Below, in pieces: positions 49,320-60,865 of a stretch of DNA of 64,000 nt; positions within the stretch are counted from its first letter, which is position 1; each line of letters starts with the position of its first letter. Location: positions 2,046,001 to 2,110,000 of the forward strand of contig NZ_CP029495.1 in the NCBI RefSeq assembly GCF_003325475.1, given 5' to 3'. Under the pieces are notes generated by a model. That model ran no database searches. It was not told the DNA's origin and saw only the letters and a list, made by a program, of their open reading frames with translations. The stretch is from Chromobacterium phragmitis (GTDB taxonomy: Bacteria; Pseudomonadota; Gammaproteobacteria; Burkholderiales; Chromobacteriaceae). The translations under genes and the position numbers were made by a program.

Positions 49320-50972
49320 TTAGAGCTGCAGCGCGCCGGTCAGGTCGCCCGGCGGCTGCGCGCCGCGCTCATGGAAGGCCTGGTTGCGCACCTTGACGCC
49401 TTCCAGCTCCGGCAGGCCGTGCAGGCGGCTGATGAAGCGGATGATGGAGGTGGTGTCGTAGAAGGTGTGGTCGACATGGCCTTTTTTGGCGAACGGCGAC
49501 ACCACGATGGCCGGGATGCGGCTGCCCGGGCCCCAGCGGTCGCCTTTGGGCGGGGCCACGTGGTCCCACCAGCCGCCGTTCTCGTCATGGGTGATCACCA
49601 CCACCATGTTCTTCCACTGCGGGCCGCTCATCAGGTGCTGCAACACGTTGGCCACGTGGCGGTCGCCGCTTTCCACGTCGGAGTAGCCGGCGTGCATGTT
49701 GAGGTTGCCCTGCGGCTTGTAGAAGGCGACCGCCGGCAGCTTGCCGGCGACGGCGTCGGCGATGAAGCGGTTGCTGATCGGGCTGTCGCCCAGGCCGCCG
49801 TCGCGCAGGTGTTTTTCGCGGGCCGGGGTGCCGGGCGCGTAGTTCTTGAAGTAGTTGAACGGCTGATGGTGGTATTGGAAGTTGGGCGTGTCCGGACCGC
49901 CCTTGCCTTCCAGCGCCGCCTGCCAGCTGCCGCCGTACCAGGCCCAGCTGACGCCCTTGCGCGACAGCAGGTCGCCGATGGTGTCGTAGGTTTGCGGCGG
50001 CAGGGTGTTGGCGTCGGCCGGGTCGGCGTAGCGCTTGTCGCCGCCTTCGGCCGGCTTGACGTAGCTGGGCTGGAACGGGGGGGCCATGGTGTTGACCGCG
50101 TAGCCGTCCGGCGTGATCGCGCCGTTGTTGACGAATTGCGGCGGGCCGTCCATCGCCGAACTGGGCGCTTTCACCTTCAGCTTGTAGCCCTTGGGGCCGT
50201 CGTCCAGCACCGCGATCTTCTTTGCCGCCGCGGTGTCCTTGGCGTTGAAGTATTCCGGCGTGCGGGCGGAGATCAGGAACTGGTGGTTCAGGTAGGAGCC
50301 GCCGAAGGCCGCCATGAAAAAGTTGTCGCACAGCGTGTATTGCTGGGCGATCTTCCACTGGTTGAGATTTTTCGCGGTTTCGCCGTAGTAGCCCATCACC
50401 AGCGCGCCGGAATCGGCCCAGGCGACGAACTGGTCGTTCCGGCCGCCGTTGATCTGCATCTGGTTCTGGTAGAACAAATGCCACAAGTCGCGGGTGATCA
50501 CGCCTTCCGGCAGCGGCTCGCCATCGGCGTCTTTCAGCGGGAACGGGCCGTTGGCCAGGTTCTGGATCTTGTCTTCTTCTATCAGGTAGTACTTGCCGCC
50601 CACGGTCTGGCCGCGCTGCACCATGCCGCCCCAGATCTTGGGCAGGTTTTTCAGTTTGGAGCCGTCGCGGTCCAACTGGACACAGGCTTCGGCCGGCGCC
50701 TTGGACAGCGGGTGCTTCACGCCGGGGAAGTTGCCGTACAGATTGTTGAAGCTGCGGTTTTCCAGATAGATCACCACCACGTTCTTCACGTGATGGCGCA
50801 GCTTGGCGTCCAGCGGGCCGTGGGCAGCCGGGGCGGCTTCGGCGCTTTCGCTGAGGGCGGCGGGCAGCGCGGCGGCCGCGCCGATGGCGGCCAGACCTTC
50901 GAACAGCCGTCGGCGCGAGGGGTCTTGCGGCGCGGTTTCGGGAGTGGTTTCGGGCGTATCGTGTTCGGACAT
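49320..50972 (-). CDS. acid phosphatase / phospholipase C-like phosphoesterase, Tat-exported
   Basis: A 550-residue phosphoesterase of the AcpA/PLC-C group. A twin-arginine signal SRRRLFEGL lies at about residues 20-28, followed by a hydrophobic Ala-rich stretch, so export is folded via Tat. The active-site start NVVVIYLENRSFNNLYGNFPG carries the metal-bound nucleophile region. THDENGGWWDHVAPP and FYDTTSIIRFISRLHGLPEL are diagnostic. AGGA lies eight bases before the ATG at 50972. Relatives hydrolyse phosphomonoesters or phospholipids outside the cytoplasm. Confidence 0.88.
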   Translation of the reverse strand: MSEHDTPETTPETAPQDPSRRRLFEGLAAIGAAAALPAALSESAEAAPAAHGPLDAKLRHHVKNVVVIYLENRSFNNLYGNFPGVKHPLSKAPAEACVQLDRDGSKLKNLPKIWGGMVQRGQTVGGKYYLIEEDKIQNLANGPFPLKDADGEPLPEGVITRDLWHLFYQNQMQINGGRNDQFVAWADSGALVMGYYGETAKNLNQWKIAQQYTLCDNFFMAAFGGSYLNHQFLISARTPEYFNAKDTAAAKKIAVLDDGPKGYKLKVKAPSSAMDGPPQFVNNGAITPDGYAVNTMAPPFQPSYVKPAEGGDKRYADPADANTLPPQTYDTIGDLLSRKGVSWAWYGGSWQAALEGKGGPDTPNFQYHHQPFNYFKNYAPGTPAREKHLRDGGLGDSPISNRFIADAVAGKLPAVAFYKPQGNLNMHAGYSDVESGDRHVANVLQHLMSGPQWKNMVVVITHDENGGWWDHVAPPKGDRWGPGSRIPAIVVSPFAKKGHVDHTFYDTTSIIRFISRLHGLPELEGVKVRNQAFHERGAQPPGDLTGALQL

Positions 50973-51077
50973 GGCGGTCATCCTGATGGTGCTGGACGTT
51001 CAGCGGGAACTCGCCACTTTACTCCGCTTTGATGTCGATCTGAAGCCGTTCAGGCATTCGGCATGCCGGAGGGCGGC

Positions 51078-51506
51078 TCAACCACGCCGCTGATGGGCGA
51101 TCAGCCGGGCCAGCGCCGCCCGCACCATGGGGTTGTCTATGCAGGATGCCGCCTGCTCCATGCCGTCCAGCGCGTTTTCGCTGATGGCCAGCGTTTTCGG
51201 CTTCTTGGGACGAAGGATCTGCAGCGCCACTTTCACCCGTACCTTGGACGCGATGTAGCCTTGCTTGGCCAGTTGCGGCAGCAGGCCGGGCGCGGTCATG
51301 CGCAAGCGGGCGGCGACGATGCCGTTGTCGGCGTGGATCACCAGTTCGTCGTCGCGGATGCGCACCGCGCGGCAGGCCTCGGCCATCGGCTGTGGAATCA
51401 ATTTCTTGAAGGCGCGGTCCAGCGCCATCAGCTCGCGGGCGGCGGCGGTGAGGCGGGCCAGGGTCTGGTCCTGGCTGGCGATGTCGTTGAGCGGGCGTCC
51501 GGACAT
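51078..51506 (-). CDS. dciA: DciA family (DUF721) replicative helicase-associated protein
   Basis: A 142-residue protein with the DUF721 KH-like domain of DciA, which assists loading of the replicative helicase DnaB in bacteria without DnaC. The N-terminal part has DIASQDQTLARLTAAARELMALDRAFKKLIPQPM, then VRIRDDELVIHADNGIVAARLRMTAPGLLPQLAK and VRVKVALQILRP. The helical tail holds NPMVRAALARLIAH. The ATG at 51506 is preferred to an upstream in-frame start. In many betaproteobacteria this gene is near secA; here the ABC operon and phoD lie between. Confidence 0.8.
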   Translation of the reverse strand: MSGRPLNDIASQDQTLARLTAAARELMALDRAFKKLIPQPMAEACRAVRIRDDELVIHADNGIVAARLRMTAPGLLPQLAKQGYIASKVRVKVALQILRPKKPKTLAISENALDGMEQAASCIDNPMVRAALARLIAHQRRG

Positions 51507-51603
51507 GAGAAAGAATAAGGTGTCGATGCCGCATTGTAGCATTGGGCGGACGCGGCGAAGAAAGCGAACGCCGCGGGGCGTCCGCCATGCCGCGCGGAAG
51601 GGT

Positions 51604-52917
51604 TTACTGGCCGCCTTCCACGTCTTCCAGGCTGAAGGTTTCGGTGTGGTCGTTGTAGGAGAAGATCTCGGCGTAGCGGCCCCAGCTGATTACCGTGTCC
51701 AGCGTTTCCTCGGCGGACTGGTCGGACAGAGAATCCTCCAGCTCCTGGGCGAAGCGGGGGCGCGGCGCGCGCTGGCCGGGGCGCTCCTGCAGCACCTTGC
51801 GGATGTGGGCGGCCATCGGCACGTGGCGCAGCAGGTGCTCGGCGAACAGCACCTTGCGCTCCTGGGTGCCGTAGTCGGCGAAATGCTTGCCGGCGGCGGT
51901 GAGCAGGATGTCGCCGTCCTTCAGTTCGACGAAGCCCAGGTGCTCCAGGATTTCCGCCACCGGGAACAGGTCGTCCACTTCCAGCCGCAGTTTCTCGGCG
52001 ATTTCAGGCATGTCGGCCTTGCCGAAGTAGGGCGCTTGCGCCACTTCCTCGATCAGGCCGGCCATCAGGTTGGTGGACACCTCGGGCAGCGGACTGCCGA
52101 TTTCCAGCGGCAGCTTGTGCAGGGTATGGGCGCTGCGGCGCGCGGTCATCAGCGCGTAGATGTCGTCCACCATCTTGCGGAAGGCCGGGTCCAGACGATT
52201 GCGGCGGTGCGGGAACGGCACCTTGATCTCGGCTACCACGCGGCCGGGGTTGGACGACAGCACCAGGATGCGGTCGCACATGAACACGGCCTCTTCGATG
52301 TTGTGGGTGACGATCAGCACCGACTTGATCGGCAACTGGCCCTCGCTCCACAGGTCCAGCATGTCGGTGCGCAGCGTCTCCGCGGTCAGCACGTCCAGCG
52401 CCGAGAACGGCTCGTCCATCAGCAGCAGGCGCGGATTCACCACCAGGCCGCGGGCGAAGCCGACGCGCTGGCGCATGCCGCCGGACAGCTCGCGCGGGTA
52501 GGCGTTTTCAAAGCCGTCCAGGCCGATGAGGTCGATGGCGGCCAGCGCGCGGCGGCGGCGTTCCTTGGCGTCCACGCCCAGCGCCTCCAGGCCGGCCTCC
52601 ACGTTTTGCAGCACGGTCAGCCAGGGGAACAGCGCGAAGGTCTGGAACACCATGGCCACGCCTTCGGCCGGGCCCTTCAGCGGCTTGCCCTGGTAATTCA
52701 CTTCGCCGCTGCTTTGCTGGATCAGGCCGGCGATGATGCGCAGCAAGGTGGACTTGCCGGAGCCGGAGCGGCCCAACAGGCCGACGATCTCGCCCTCGCG
52801 CAGCGTCAGGTTGACGTCGTCCAGCACCTGGATCTCGTCGCTGCCCTTGGAGAAGCCGCGGCAGACGTTTTTCAGCTTGAAGATTTCCTGTCCCAAGGCG
52901 GTTTGGTTGGTCGTCAT
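51604..52917 (-). CDS. ABC transporter ATPase with C-terminal AAA-associated domain
   Basis: A 437-residue ATPase of the NitT/TauT type. Walker A GRSGSGKS is near residues 49-56, Q-loop VFQTFALFPWL, signature LSGGMRQR, Walker B LLLMDEPFSALD and switch THNIEEAV. Beyond residue about 270 lies the AAA-associated C-terminal domain (LPEVSTNLMAGLIEEVAQ, LRLEVDDLFPVAEILEHLGF), which in relatives regulates the transporter. AAGGAGG precedes the ATG at 52917. It is followed by dciA and preceded by the tandem permease gene. No binding protein is adjacent. Confidence 0.9.
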   Translation of the reverse strand: MTTNQTALGQEIFKLKNVCRGFSKGSDEIQVLDDVNLTLREGEIVGLLGRSGSGKSTLLRIIAGLIQQSSGEVNYQGKPLKGPAEGVAMVFQTFALFPWLTVLQNVEAGLEALGVDAKERRRRALAAIDLIGLDGFENAYPRELSGGMRQRVGFARGLVVNPRLLLMDEPFSALDVLTAETLRTDMLDLWSEGQLPIKSVLIVTHNIEEAVFMCDRILVLSSNPGRVVAEIKVPFPHRRNRLDPAFRKMVDDIYALMTARRSAHTLHKLPLEIGSPLPEVSTNLMAGLIEEVAQAPYFGKADMPEIAEKLRLEVDDLFPVAEILEHLGFVELKDGDILLTAAGKHFADYGTQERKVLFAEHLLRHVPMAAHIRKVLQERPGQRAPRPRFAQELEDSLSDQSAEETLDTVISWGRYAEIFSYNDHTETFSLEDVEGGQ

Positions 52918-52930
52918 GCTTGGGGCCTCC

Positions 52931-54670
52931 TTAGTTGAGACGGAGTTTGTTTTCGGCGATGGCGTACATCGGACGCCACAGCAGGCGGTTGAACAGGACG
53001 ACGAACAGCGACATCACGCTGATGCCCAACAGAATCTTGGGGTAGTCGCCGGCGGCGGTGGTCTGCGCGATGTAGGCGCCCAGGCCGTGGGCGGCCAGCT
53101 TGTCGTCGCCCCAGGACACGAACTCGGACACGATGCTGGCGTTCCACGCGCCGCCGGACGCCGTGATCGCGCCGGTGACGTAGTAGGGAAAGATGCCCGG
53201 CAGCATGACCTTGCGCCACCATTGCCAGCCGCGGATGCGGAAGTTGGCGGCGGCTTCCTTGAAGTCGTTGGGGAAGGCGGTGGCGCCGGCGATCACGTTG
53301 AACAGGATGTACCACTGGGTGCCCAGCACGATCAGCGGCGACAGCCAGATGTCCGGATTCAGCTTGAAATGGACGATGAACACCACGAACACCGGGAACA
53401 GCAGGTTGGCCGGGAAGGCGGCCAGAAACTGGGCCAGAGGCTGCACCTTCTCAGCCAGCGCCGGCCGCAGGCCGATCAGCACGCCCAGCGGCACCCAGAC
53501 CACCGACGCCAGCACGATCAGCAGGCTGACGCGCAGCAGGGTGATCAGGCCCAGGCCGAATACTTTCAGCACCTCCCAGGCGCCGACCTCGGTGGCGATG
53601 AAATGCACCATCTTGCTGGCGGCGGCGAAGGCGAGCAGCCCCACCAGCGCCCACCACAGCACGTCGATGCCGCGCGACACCGGGGTATGGTCCTGGGAGT
53701 GGATGCCTTTGGGCAGGCTGATGTTGAGCTTGAGGCGGGCGGCGGTTTTCATGAGCTTGCCGAAAGGCTTGAGCAATTGCTGGATGAAGCGGGTGCGCTG
53801 GATCAGGTTCAGCACCCACGATTCCGGCGCGGCCTGGCTCATGGTGTCCTCCAGCCGGAACTTGTCGGCCCAGGCCACCAGCGGGCGGAACAGGAACTGG
53901 TCGTAGATCAGGATCACGATGGACATGGTCAGGATCACCCAGCCGACGGCGGCCAGGTCCTTGTTCTGGATCGCCATCGCCAGGTAGGAGCCGACGCCGG
54001 GCAGCATCACGGTCTTGTCGCCGACGGTGATGGCTTCCGACGCCACCACGAAAAACCAGCCGCCGGACATGCTCATCATCATGTTCCAGATCATGCCGGG
54101 CATGGCGTACGGCACTTCCAGCTTCCAGAACTTCTGCCAGGCGGACAGCCGCAGGTTGACCGAAACCTCCTGCAGGTCGCGCGGCACGGTGCGCAGGCTC
54201 TGGTAGAAGCTGAAGGTCATGTTCCAGGCCTGGCTGGTGAAGATGGCGAAGATGGCCGCGCACTCCGCGCCCAGCACCCGTCCCGGGAACAGCGCCAGGA
54301 AGAAGGTGACGGTGAACGAGATGTAGCCCAGCACCGGCACCGATTGCAGGATGTCCAGTATCGGCACCAGCAAGAGGCCGGCGCGGCGGCTCTTGGCTGC
54401 CAGCGTGCCGTAGATCAGCGTGAAAACCAGCGCCGCGGCCATGGCGGCCAGCATGCGCAGCGTGGTGCGCAGCGCGTATTCGGGCAGATTGCCGGGATCC
54501 AGCGTGATCGGAGCGGTTTGCAGCGCGGCCAGCGGGGCCCAGGTTTCGCGGATGCCGGTGGTGGCCACCAGCAGAAAGCCGAGTATCAGCGGAAACGCGA
54601 TCAGGTCCCAGCGGTTGGGAATCAGCCGCCGGGCGGTGGCGGGCATGAAGTGGCGGACGGCGGTGTTCAT
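52931..54670 (-). CDS. ABC transporter permease with two fused permease domains
   Basis: A 579-residue inner-membrane protein with two BPD_transp_1-type permease domains in one chain. In the first, the cytoplasmic coupling loop is EVSVNLRLSAWQKFWKLEVPYAMPGMIWN near residues 170-198. In the second, it is KEAAANFRIRGWQWWRKVMLPGIFPYYVTGA near 485-515. Both match the NitT/TauT-type EAA loop. GGAGAGG precedes the ATG at 54670. It precedes the ATPase gene by 13 bases. One chain could form the whole channel. The substrate (sulfonate, nitrate or metal-type) is unknown. Confidence 0.88.
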   Translation of the reverse strand: MNTAVRHFMPATARRLIPNRWDLIAFPLILGFLLVATTGIRETWAPLAALQTAPITLDPGNLPEYALRTTLRMLAAMAAALVFTLIYGTLAAKSRRAGLLLVPILDILQSVPVLGYISFTVTFFLALFPGRVLGAECAAIFAIFTSQAWNMTFSFYQSLRTVPRDLQEVSVNLRLSAWQKFWKLEVPYAMPGMIWNMMMSMSGGWFFVVASEAITVGDKTVMLPGVGSYLAMAIQNKDLAAVGWVILTMSIVILIYDQFLFRPLVAWADKFRLEDTMSQAAPESWVLNLIQRTRFIQQLLKPFGKLMKTAARLKLNISLPKGIHSQDHTPVSRGIDVLWWALVGLLAFAAASKMVHFIATEVGAWEVLKVFGLGLITLLRVSLLIVLASVVWVPLGVLIGLRPALAEKVQPLAQFLAAFPANLLFPVFVVFIVHFKLNPDIWLSPLIVLGTQWYILFNVIAGATAFPNDFKEAAANFRIRGWQWWRKVMLPGIFPYYVTGAITASGGAWNASIVSEFVSWGDDKLAAHGLGAYIAQTTAAGDYPKILLGISVMSLFVVLFNRLLWRPMYAIAENKLRLN

Positions 54671-55024
54671 CGGGCCTCTCCGTTTTCTATCGGTTATGGC
54701 GGCGGGCGGCGCGGGGCCCGCTTGCATTATGACAACTCTGGAGCGGTTGTCGGCTGGTGTCCGCGAGGTTTGGCATGCGCTTTCGGCCGGGCTGGATGCG
54801 GCCGCCATGCCCCAGCCGTACTGGAGAGCTTGCTGTCGGTCGCGGGGGCGCGATCCGCCCCCGCTTTCAGGGCATGGATGCTAACAGAGAAGCGATAAAA
54901 CAAATGTTAAAAACGGCGGCGGTTTGTTGGGATTTTGTGACGAAATGTACTGATTGCAAGCGATGTGCGCGGCCGGCGCGGCGGTTGTCCCGTCAGGGGC
55001 CGCGCCGGGGAAAGGGACAGGAGC
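54671..55024. other. gene-free region between phoD and the ABC operon
   Basis: A 354-base stretch without a supported gene. Near its left end, read on the minus strand, is an extended -10-like TGT-CATAAT (54734-54726) that could start the ABC operon. At 54842-54864 GCGGGGGCG pairs with CGCCCCCGC around a CGATC loop, a strong stem without a T-run on the minus strand that might end phoD transcripts. The part at 54880-54960 is AT-rich. Nothing else is recognised. Confidence 0.4.
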
Positions 55025-57052
55025 TTACAGGACGTTGACGGCGGGAACGCCGGCCTGCACTTCCACCGTCTGGACGCTGGCGGTGGCCGGCGACGGCGCG
55101 ACGCCGTTCGCCAGCTTGGCCACCTTGTGGAAGGCGCAGCTGAGCTTGGACGGCGTCAGCGTCACCAGCGCGTAGCCCTGGGCATCGGTGTCGACGTATT
55201 TGAGCCAGGGATTGAATTGCTGCAGCGTGCCGCTGAAGGTGTTGACCGTCTGGCCGTTCGCTGTCTGGTAGATCAGCGGCGCGGCCTTGGCGAAGGCCGG
55301 CACGGTGTCCACCACGTTCTTGAAATAGCTGAAGAAGGAGTTGCTGGAGACGCCGGCGGTGACCAGATCCACCATCACCGGCGTTGGGCTGGCGGCGTCG
55401 TAGTCGTCCATCACGGACCCGGCGAAGAAGGCGTGGATGTCGCCGGTGATGCCCACCACGTTGCCGATGTTGTTGTTCTTCAGGAAGGCCATCAGCGCCT
55501 TGCGTTCGGCGTTGTAGCCGTCCCACTGGTCGGCGTTGAGGATGTACTGGTTCAGCAGCATGGACGGCGGCAGATTGCCGTCAAGAGACGGCTTCACCGC
55601 GGCGGCGAACACCGCCGCGCTGATCGCTCCGCCGCTGAGGCTGGCGAGCAGCGGCTGGGTATTGGCGTAGCTGGGCACCGGCGTCGCGCCGCTGACGTCG
55701 GCGGCCAGCAGGTCCTGGTACAGCGCGCCGGCGAGCTGCCGCTGCTGGGCGGGGCCGAGATTGAGGCCGAAGCCTTGCGCCAGCGCGGCCGACAGGCCTT
55801 GCTGCAGCAGGCCGGCCACCGCCATGGTGCCGTCCACGCCCATGCGCAGCAGCGACACCTCGTTGCCCCACAGCTTCCAGGCGGTGTTGGCGCCTTGCAT
55901 CTGTTGCTGCCACCAGGCGCGCTGGGTGTCGCCGAGTATGGAGACGTTGAGCAGATTGCCGCCGGCGGCGGCTATCTTGGCGGCTTCCATTTGCTGCAGC
56001 GAGGTCTTGGGCACGAAGTAGCGGCTGCCGATTTCGCTGCCGGCCAGGCTTTCCGGCACGATGTGGTCGGAACGGTACAGGCGCTGGTCGGTCATCACCA
56101 GCGTGGCCAGGTTGCCGAAGGCGAAGCTGCGGTAGATCTGGATGTTCTGGAACGAGGGGTTGGACAGATTGATGCTGACGTCGGCCGGCGTGTATTCGAA
56201 CCAGGCCTGGTTGGCGCCGCGGCGGCGCGCCGTTTGCGGGGTGGCGTCGTCGGCGACGCTGTATTCCTGCCTGTCCTGCCAGCAGTCGTCGGAGAACTCG
56301 TGGTCGTCCCAGATCGAGATCACCGGGAAGCTGGCGTGCAATGCCTGGATGCGCGGATCGGCGCGGTAGCTCTTGTACAGATAGCGGTAGTCGGCCAGCG
56401 TGGTGGCGTAAACGGCGCCGTCGGCGCGCGGGGTGCCGTTGGGCAGCTTCAGCGGCGGATGGCGGGTTTCGTTGTTGCCGGTCTGGAAGCCGGCGCCGAC
56501 GGTTTCGTAGATGTAGTCGCCGACGTGCATGACGAAGTCCAGATCCTGCTGGACCAACTCGTCGAAGGCGCCCCAGTGGTTGACGCTCCAGTCCTGACAG
56601 GTGATGTAGGCGAACTTCAATTGCGACAGCGGCGCGCCGGCGGCGGGCGCGGTCTTGGTGCGGCCGGCGGCGCTGACGTTGCCGCTGAGGAAGCGATAGT
56701 AATAGCGGGTGGCGCTGGCCAGGCCGGTCACCTTGTGGCGTATCGTGTAGTCCCAGTCCGGATACGCGGTCAGCGCCTGGTTGACCAGCAGGTTGGAGAA
56801 ATCGGCCCGGTCCGACAGCTGCAGGGTAACCGACAGCAAGTTGGTGCCGTCGCCGCCGTCGACGCGGGTCCACAGGATGACGCTGTCCGGGCGCGGGTCG
56901 CCGGACGCGACCCCCAGGCCGAAGCCTTTGCCCGCTATTTGCTGGCGCTGGCCAGGACCGCTGTTGTCGCTGCCGCCGCCTCCGCCGCAGCCTGTCGCGG
57001 CCGCCGATACCGTCAGAAAACTGCCCCACTTGAGGAATTGCCGCCTATCCAT
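55025..57052 (-). CDS. PhoD family alkaline phosphatase/phosphodiesterase, Tat-exported
   Basis: A 675-residue secreted phosphatase. The start DRRQFLKWGSFLTVSAAATGC combines a twin-arginine motif and a lipobox-like cysteine before a Gly run, so it may be a Tat-exported lipoprotein. The metal site is visible in VMHVGDYIYE, VISIWDDHEFSDDCW and VVGITGDIHAFFAGS, all typical of PhoD. The N-terminal domain has FGLGVASGDPRPDSVILWTRV. GGGAG precedes the ATG at 57052. It liberates phosphate from esters outside the cytoplasm. It is divergent from secA. Confidence 0.92.
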   Translation of the reverse strand: MDRRQFLKWGSFLTVSAAATGCGGGGGSDNSGPGQRQQIAGKGFGLGVASGDPRPDSVILWTRVDGGDGTNLLSVTLQLSDRADFSNLLVNQALTAYPDWDYTIRHKVTGLASATRYYYRFLSGNVSAAGRTKTAPAAGAPLSQLKFAYITCQDWSVNHWGAFDELVQQDLDFVMHVGDYIYETVGAGFQTGNNETRHPPLKLPNGTPRADGAVYATTLADYRYLYKSYRADPRIQALHASFPVISIWDDHEFSDDCWQDRQEYSVADDATPQTARRRGANQAWFEYTPADVSINLSNPSFQNIQIYRSFAFGNLATLVMTDQRLYRSDHIVPESLAGSEIGSRYFVPKTSLQQMEAAKIAAAGGNLLNVSILGDTQRAWWQQQMQGANTAWKLWGNEVSLLRMGVDGTMAVAGLLQQGLSAALAQGFGLNLGPAQQRQLAGALYQDLLAADVSGATPVPSYANTQPLLASLSGGAISAAVFAAAVKPSLDGNLPPSMLLNQYILNADQWDGYNAERKALMAFLKNNNIGNVVGITGDIHAFFAGSVMDDYDAASPTPVMVDLVTAGVSSNSFFSYFKNVVDTVPAFAKAAPLIYQTANGQTVNTFSGTLQQFNPWLKYVDTDAQGYALVTLTPSKLSCAFHKVAKLANGVAPSPATASVQTVEVQAGVPAVNVL

Positions 57053-57252
57053 CGTTTCTCCCAAGACTGTCGCTTGTTGTAGGAATGAATAAAGTTGCGG
57101 ATTATCGCGGGTCAATATTTAAGTTGCATGAATGGTACGGTCAATTGAATCGAGTGTTTGCTCTATTGTTGCGTGGCGTAAAACCAACAACGATTTCCCG
57201 ACTCACATCTTGATGTGGCGCATGGATGCCCCCATAACCTTGTCTGCGAATG

Positions 57253-57261
57253 TGCTACACT
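57253..57261 (+). promoter_or_regulatory. candidate extended -10 promoter of secA
   Basis: TGC-TACACT at 57253-57261 fits an extended -10 element (TGn followed by five of six -10 bases), about 57 bases upstream of the secA ATG. The -35 region is poor. A second candidate just upstream is TTGATG, 17 bases, CATAAC, ending near 57238. Confidence 0.4.
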
Positions 57262-57317
57262 TTTCAGCATTTTTTGCGGACACTCCCAACGGCCCGCTGG
57301 TTTCTGGATTCGACTAC

Positions 57318-60029
<2,712 letters not shown>

Positions 60030-60049
60030 CGCGCTGATCGCCGCCGATG

Positions 60050-60081
60050 AAAAAGCCGACGTTCGCGTCGGCTTTTTCTTT
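60050..60081 (+). terminator. rho-independent terminator of secA
   Basis: Twelve paired bases, AAAAAGCCGACG (60050-60061) and CGTCGGCTTTTT (60066-60077), with a TTCG tetraloop, then CTTT. The A-run at the 5' side makes it usable from the opposite strand also. Confidence 0.92.
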
Positions 60082-60291
60082 ATTCGCGCCGGGCGAGGCT
60101 TGGCGGCGGCCGCGCCATGGTGATAGCATGGCGGCGGGTCAACAGTTCACCCAGGCGTCGCCGGCGATTTCGCCACGCTAAACCTGTCTTGGCAGCAGCA
60201 CTCTCTCACGCTTGGCTCGAACCTCGTGCCAGGCCGCAACGGCGACCGCGGCAGTCCTTCCCGACCTTGGCACGCAGACAGGATTCGAACC

Positions 60292-60819
60292 ATGTCTCGC
60301 ATCGTTTATCCGTTTTACAGCAGCGACATCTCGTCTCTGGCCCGTTCTTTGAAACAGCAATGGGCGGAGCAGGCCGGGGCGCCCGGCCATCTGCAAATCC
60401 TCAACATGCTTGCCCGCTCAGCCGGCTTCCAAAACTTTCAGCATCTGCGCGCCGAGCATGAGCGTCCGGCGCCGGTTGAGCTTCAAGCCGCATCGGCGTC
60501 TACCCAACGGCTGTTGCGCCACTTCGACGCCGAAGGCCGATTGATGCGTTGGCCGAAGAAATTCAGCGAGCAGCGCGCCTGCCTGTGGGCCTTGTGGGCC
60601 GGCTTGCCGCGCGGCGAGGAATGGGACGAGCCGGCTGTCAATCAGGCCATCCGCGCGCTGGAAGCCTTTGGCGACCATGTGCTGATCCGGCGGGAGCTGG
60701 TGGAGGGCGGCTGGATGGGCCGAACCGACGATTGCCGGCGCTATTGGCTGCTTGACCCGGCGGCGCCGGCGGAAATGGTGGAGTTGTTGGAGAGAGTTGG
60801 CCTGAGAAGAGCGGCCTAG
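60292..60819 (+). CDS. DUF2087 domain-containing protein
   Basis: A 175-residue cytosolic protein. The N-terminal part (about residues 10-60) has a QILNMLARSAGFQNFQHLRA helix pair found in front of several small domains. The C-terminal DUF2087 domain (about 70-165) has LLRHFDAEGRLMRWPKKFSEQRACLWALWAGLP, then WDEPAVNQAIRALEAFGDHVLIRRELVEGGWMGRTDDCRRYWL. The domain resembles winged-helix folds and is often fused to regulators, so a DNA-linked role is possible but unproven. A strong stem-loop follows. Confidence 0.8.
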   Translation: MSRIVYPFYSSDISSLARSLKQQWAEQAGAPGHLQILNMLARSAGFQNFQHLRAEHERPAPVELQAASASTQRLLRHFDAEGRLMRWPKKFSEQRACLWALWAGLPRGEEWDEPAVNQAIRALEAFGDHVLIRRELVEGGWMGRTDDCRRYWLLDPAAPAEMVELLERVGLRRAA

Positions 60820-60822
60820 TAG

Positions 60823-60854
60823 GGCGGAAGCCCGGTATTGCCGGGCGTTCCGCC
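60823..60854 (+). terminator. long stem-loop after the DUF2087 gene
   Basis: GGCGGAA (60823-60829) pairs with TTCCGCC (60848-60854) and GCCCGG (60830-60835) with CCGGGC (60841-60846), with a single bulged G and a TATTG loop. It starts four bases after the stop. There is no T-run. The core GCCCGG-YATTG-CCGGGC recurs at 61594-61610. Confidence 0.55.
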
Positions 60855-60865
60855 AATGTCTCTGC

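Noticed and set aside
60230..60300. A tRNA-like T-loop (GGTTCGAATCC on the minus strand) with a nearby GTGCCA
   Set aside because: The T-stem does not pair and no acceptor, D or anticodon stem can be formed, so it is neither a tRNA nor a clear attachment-site remnant.
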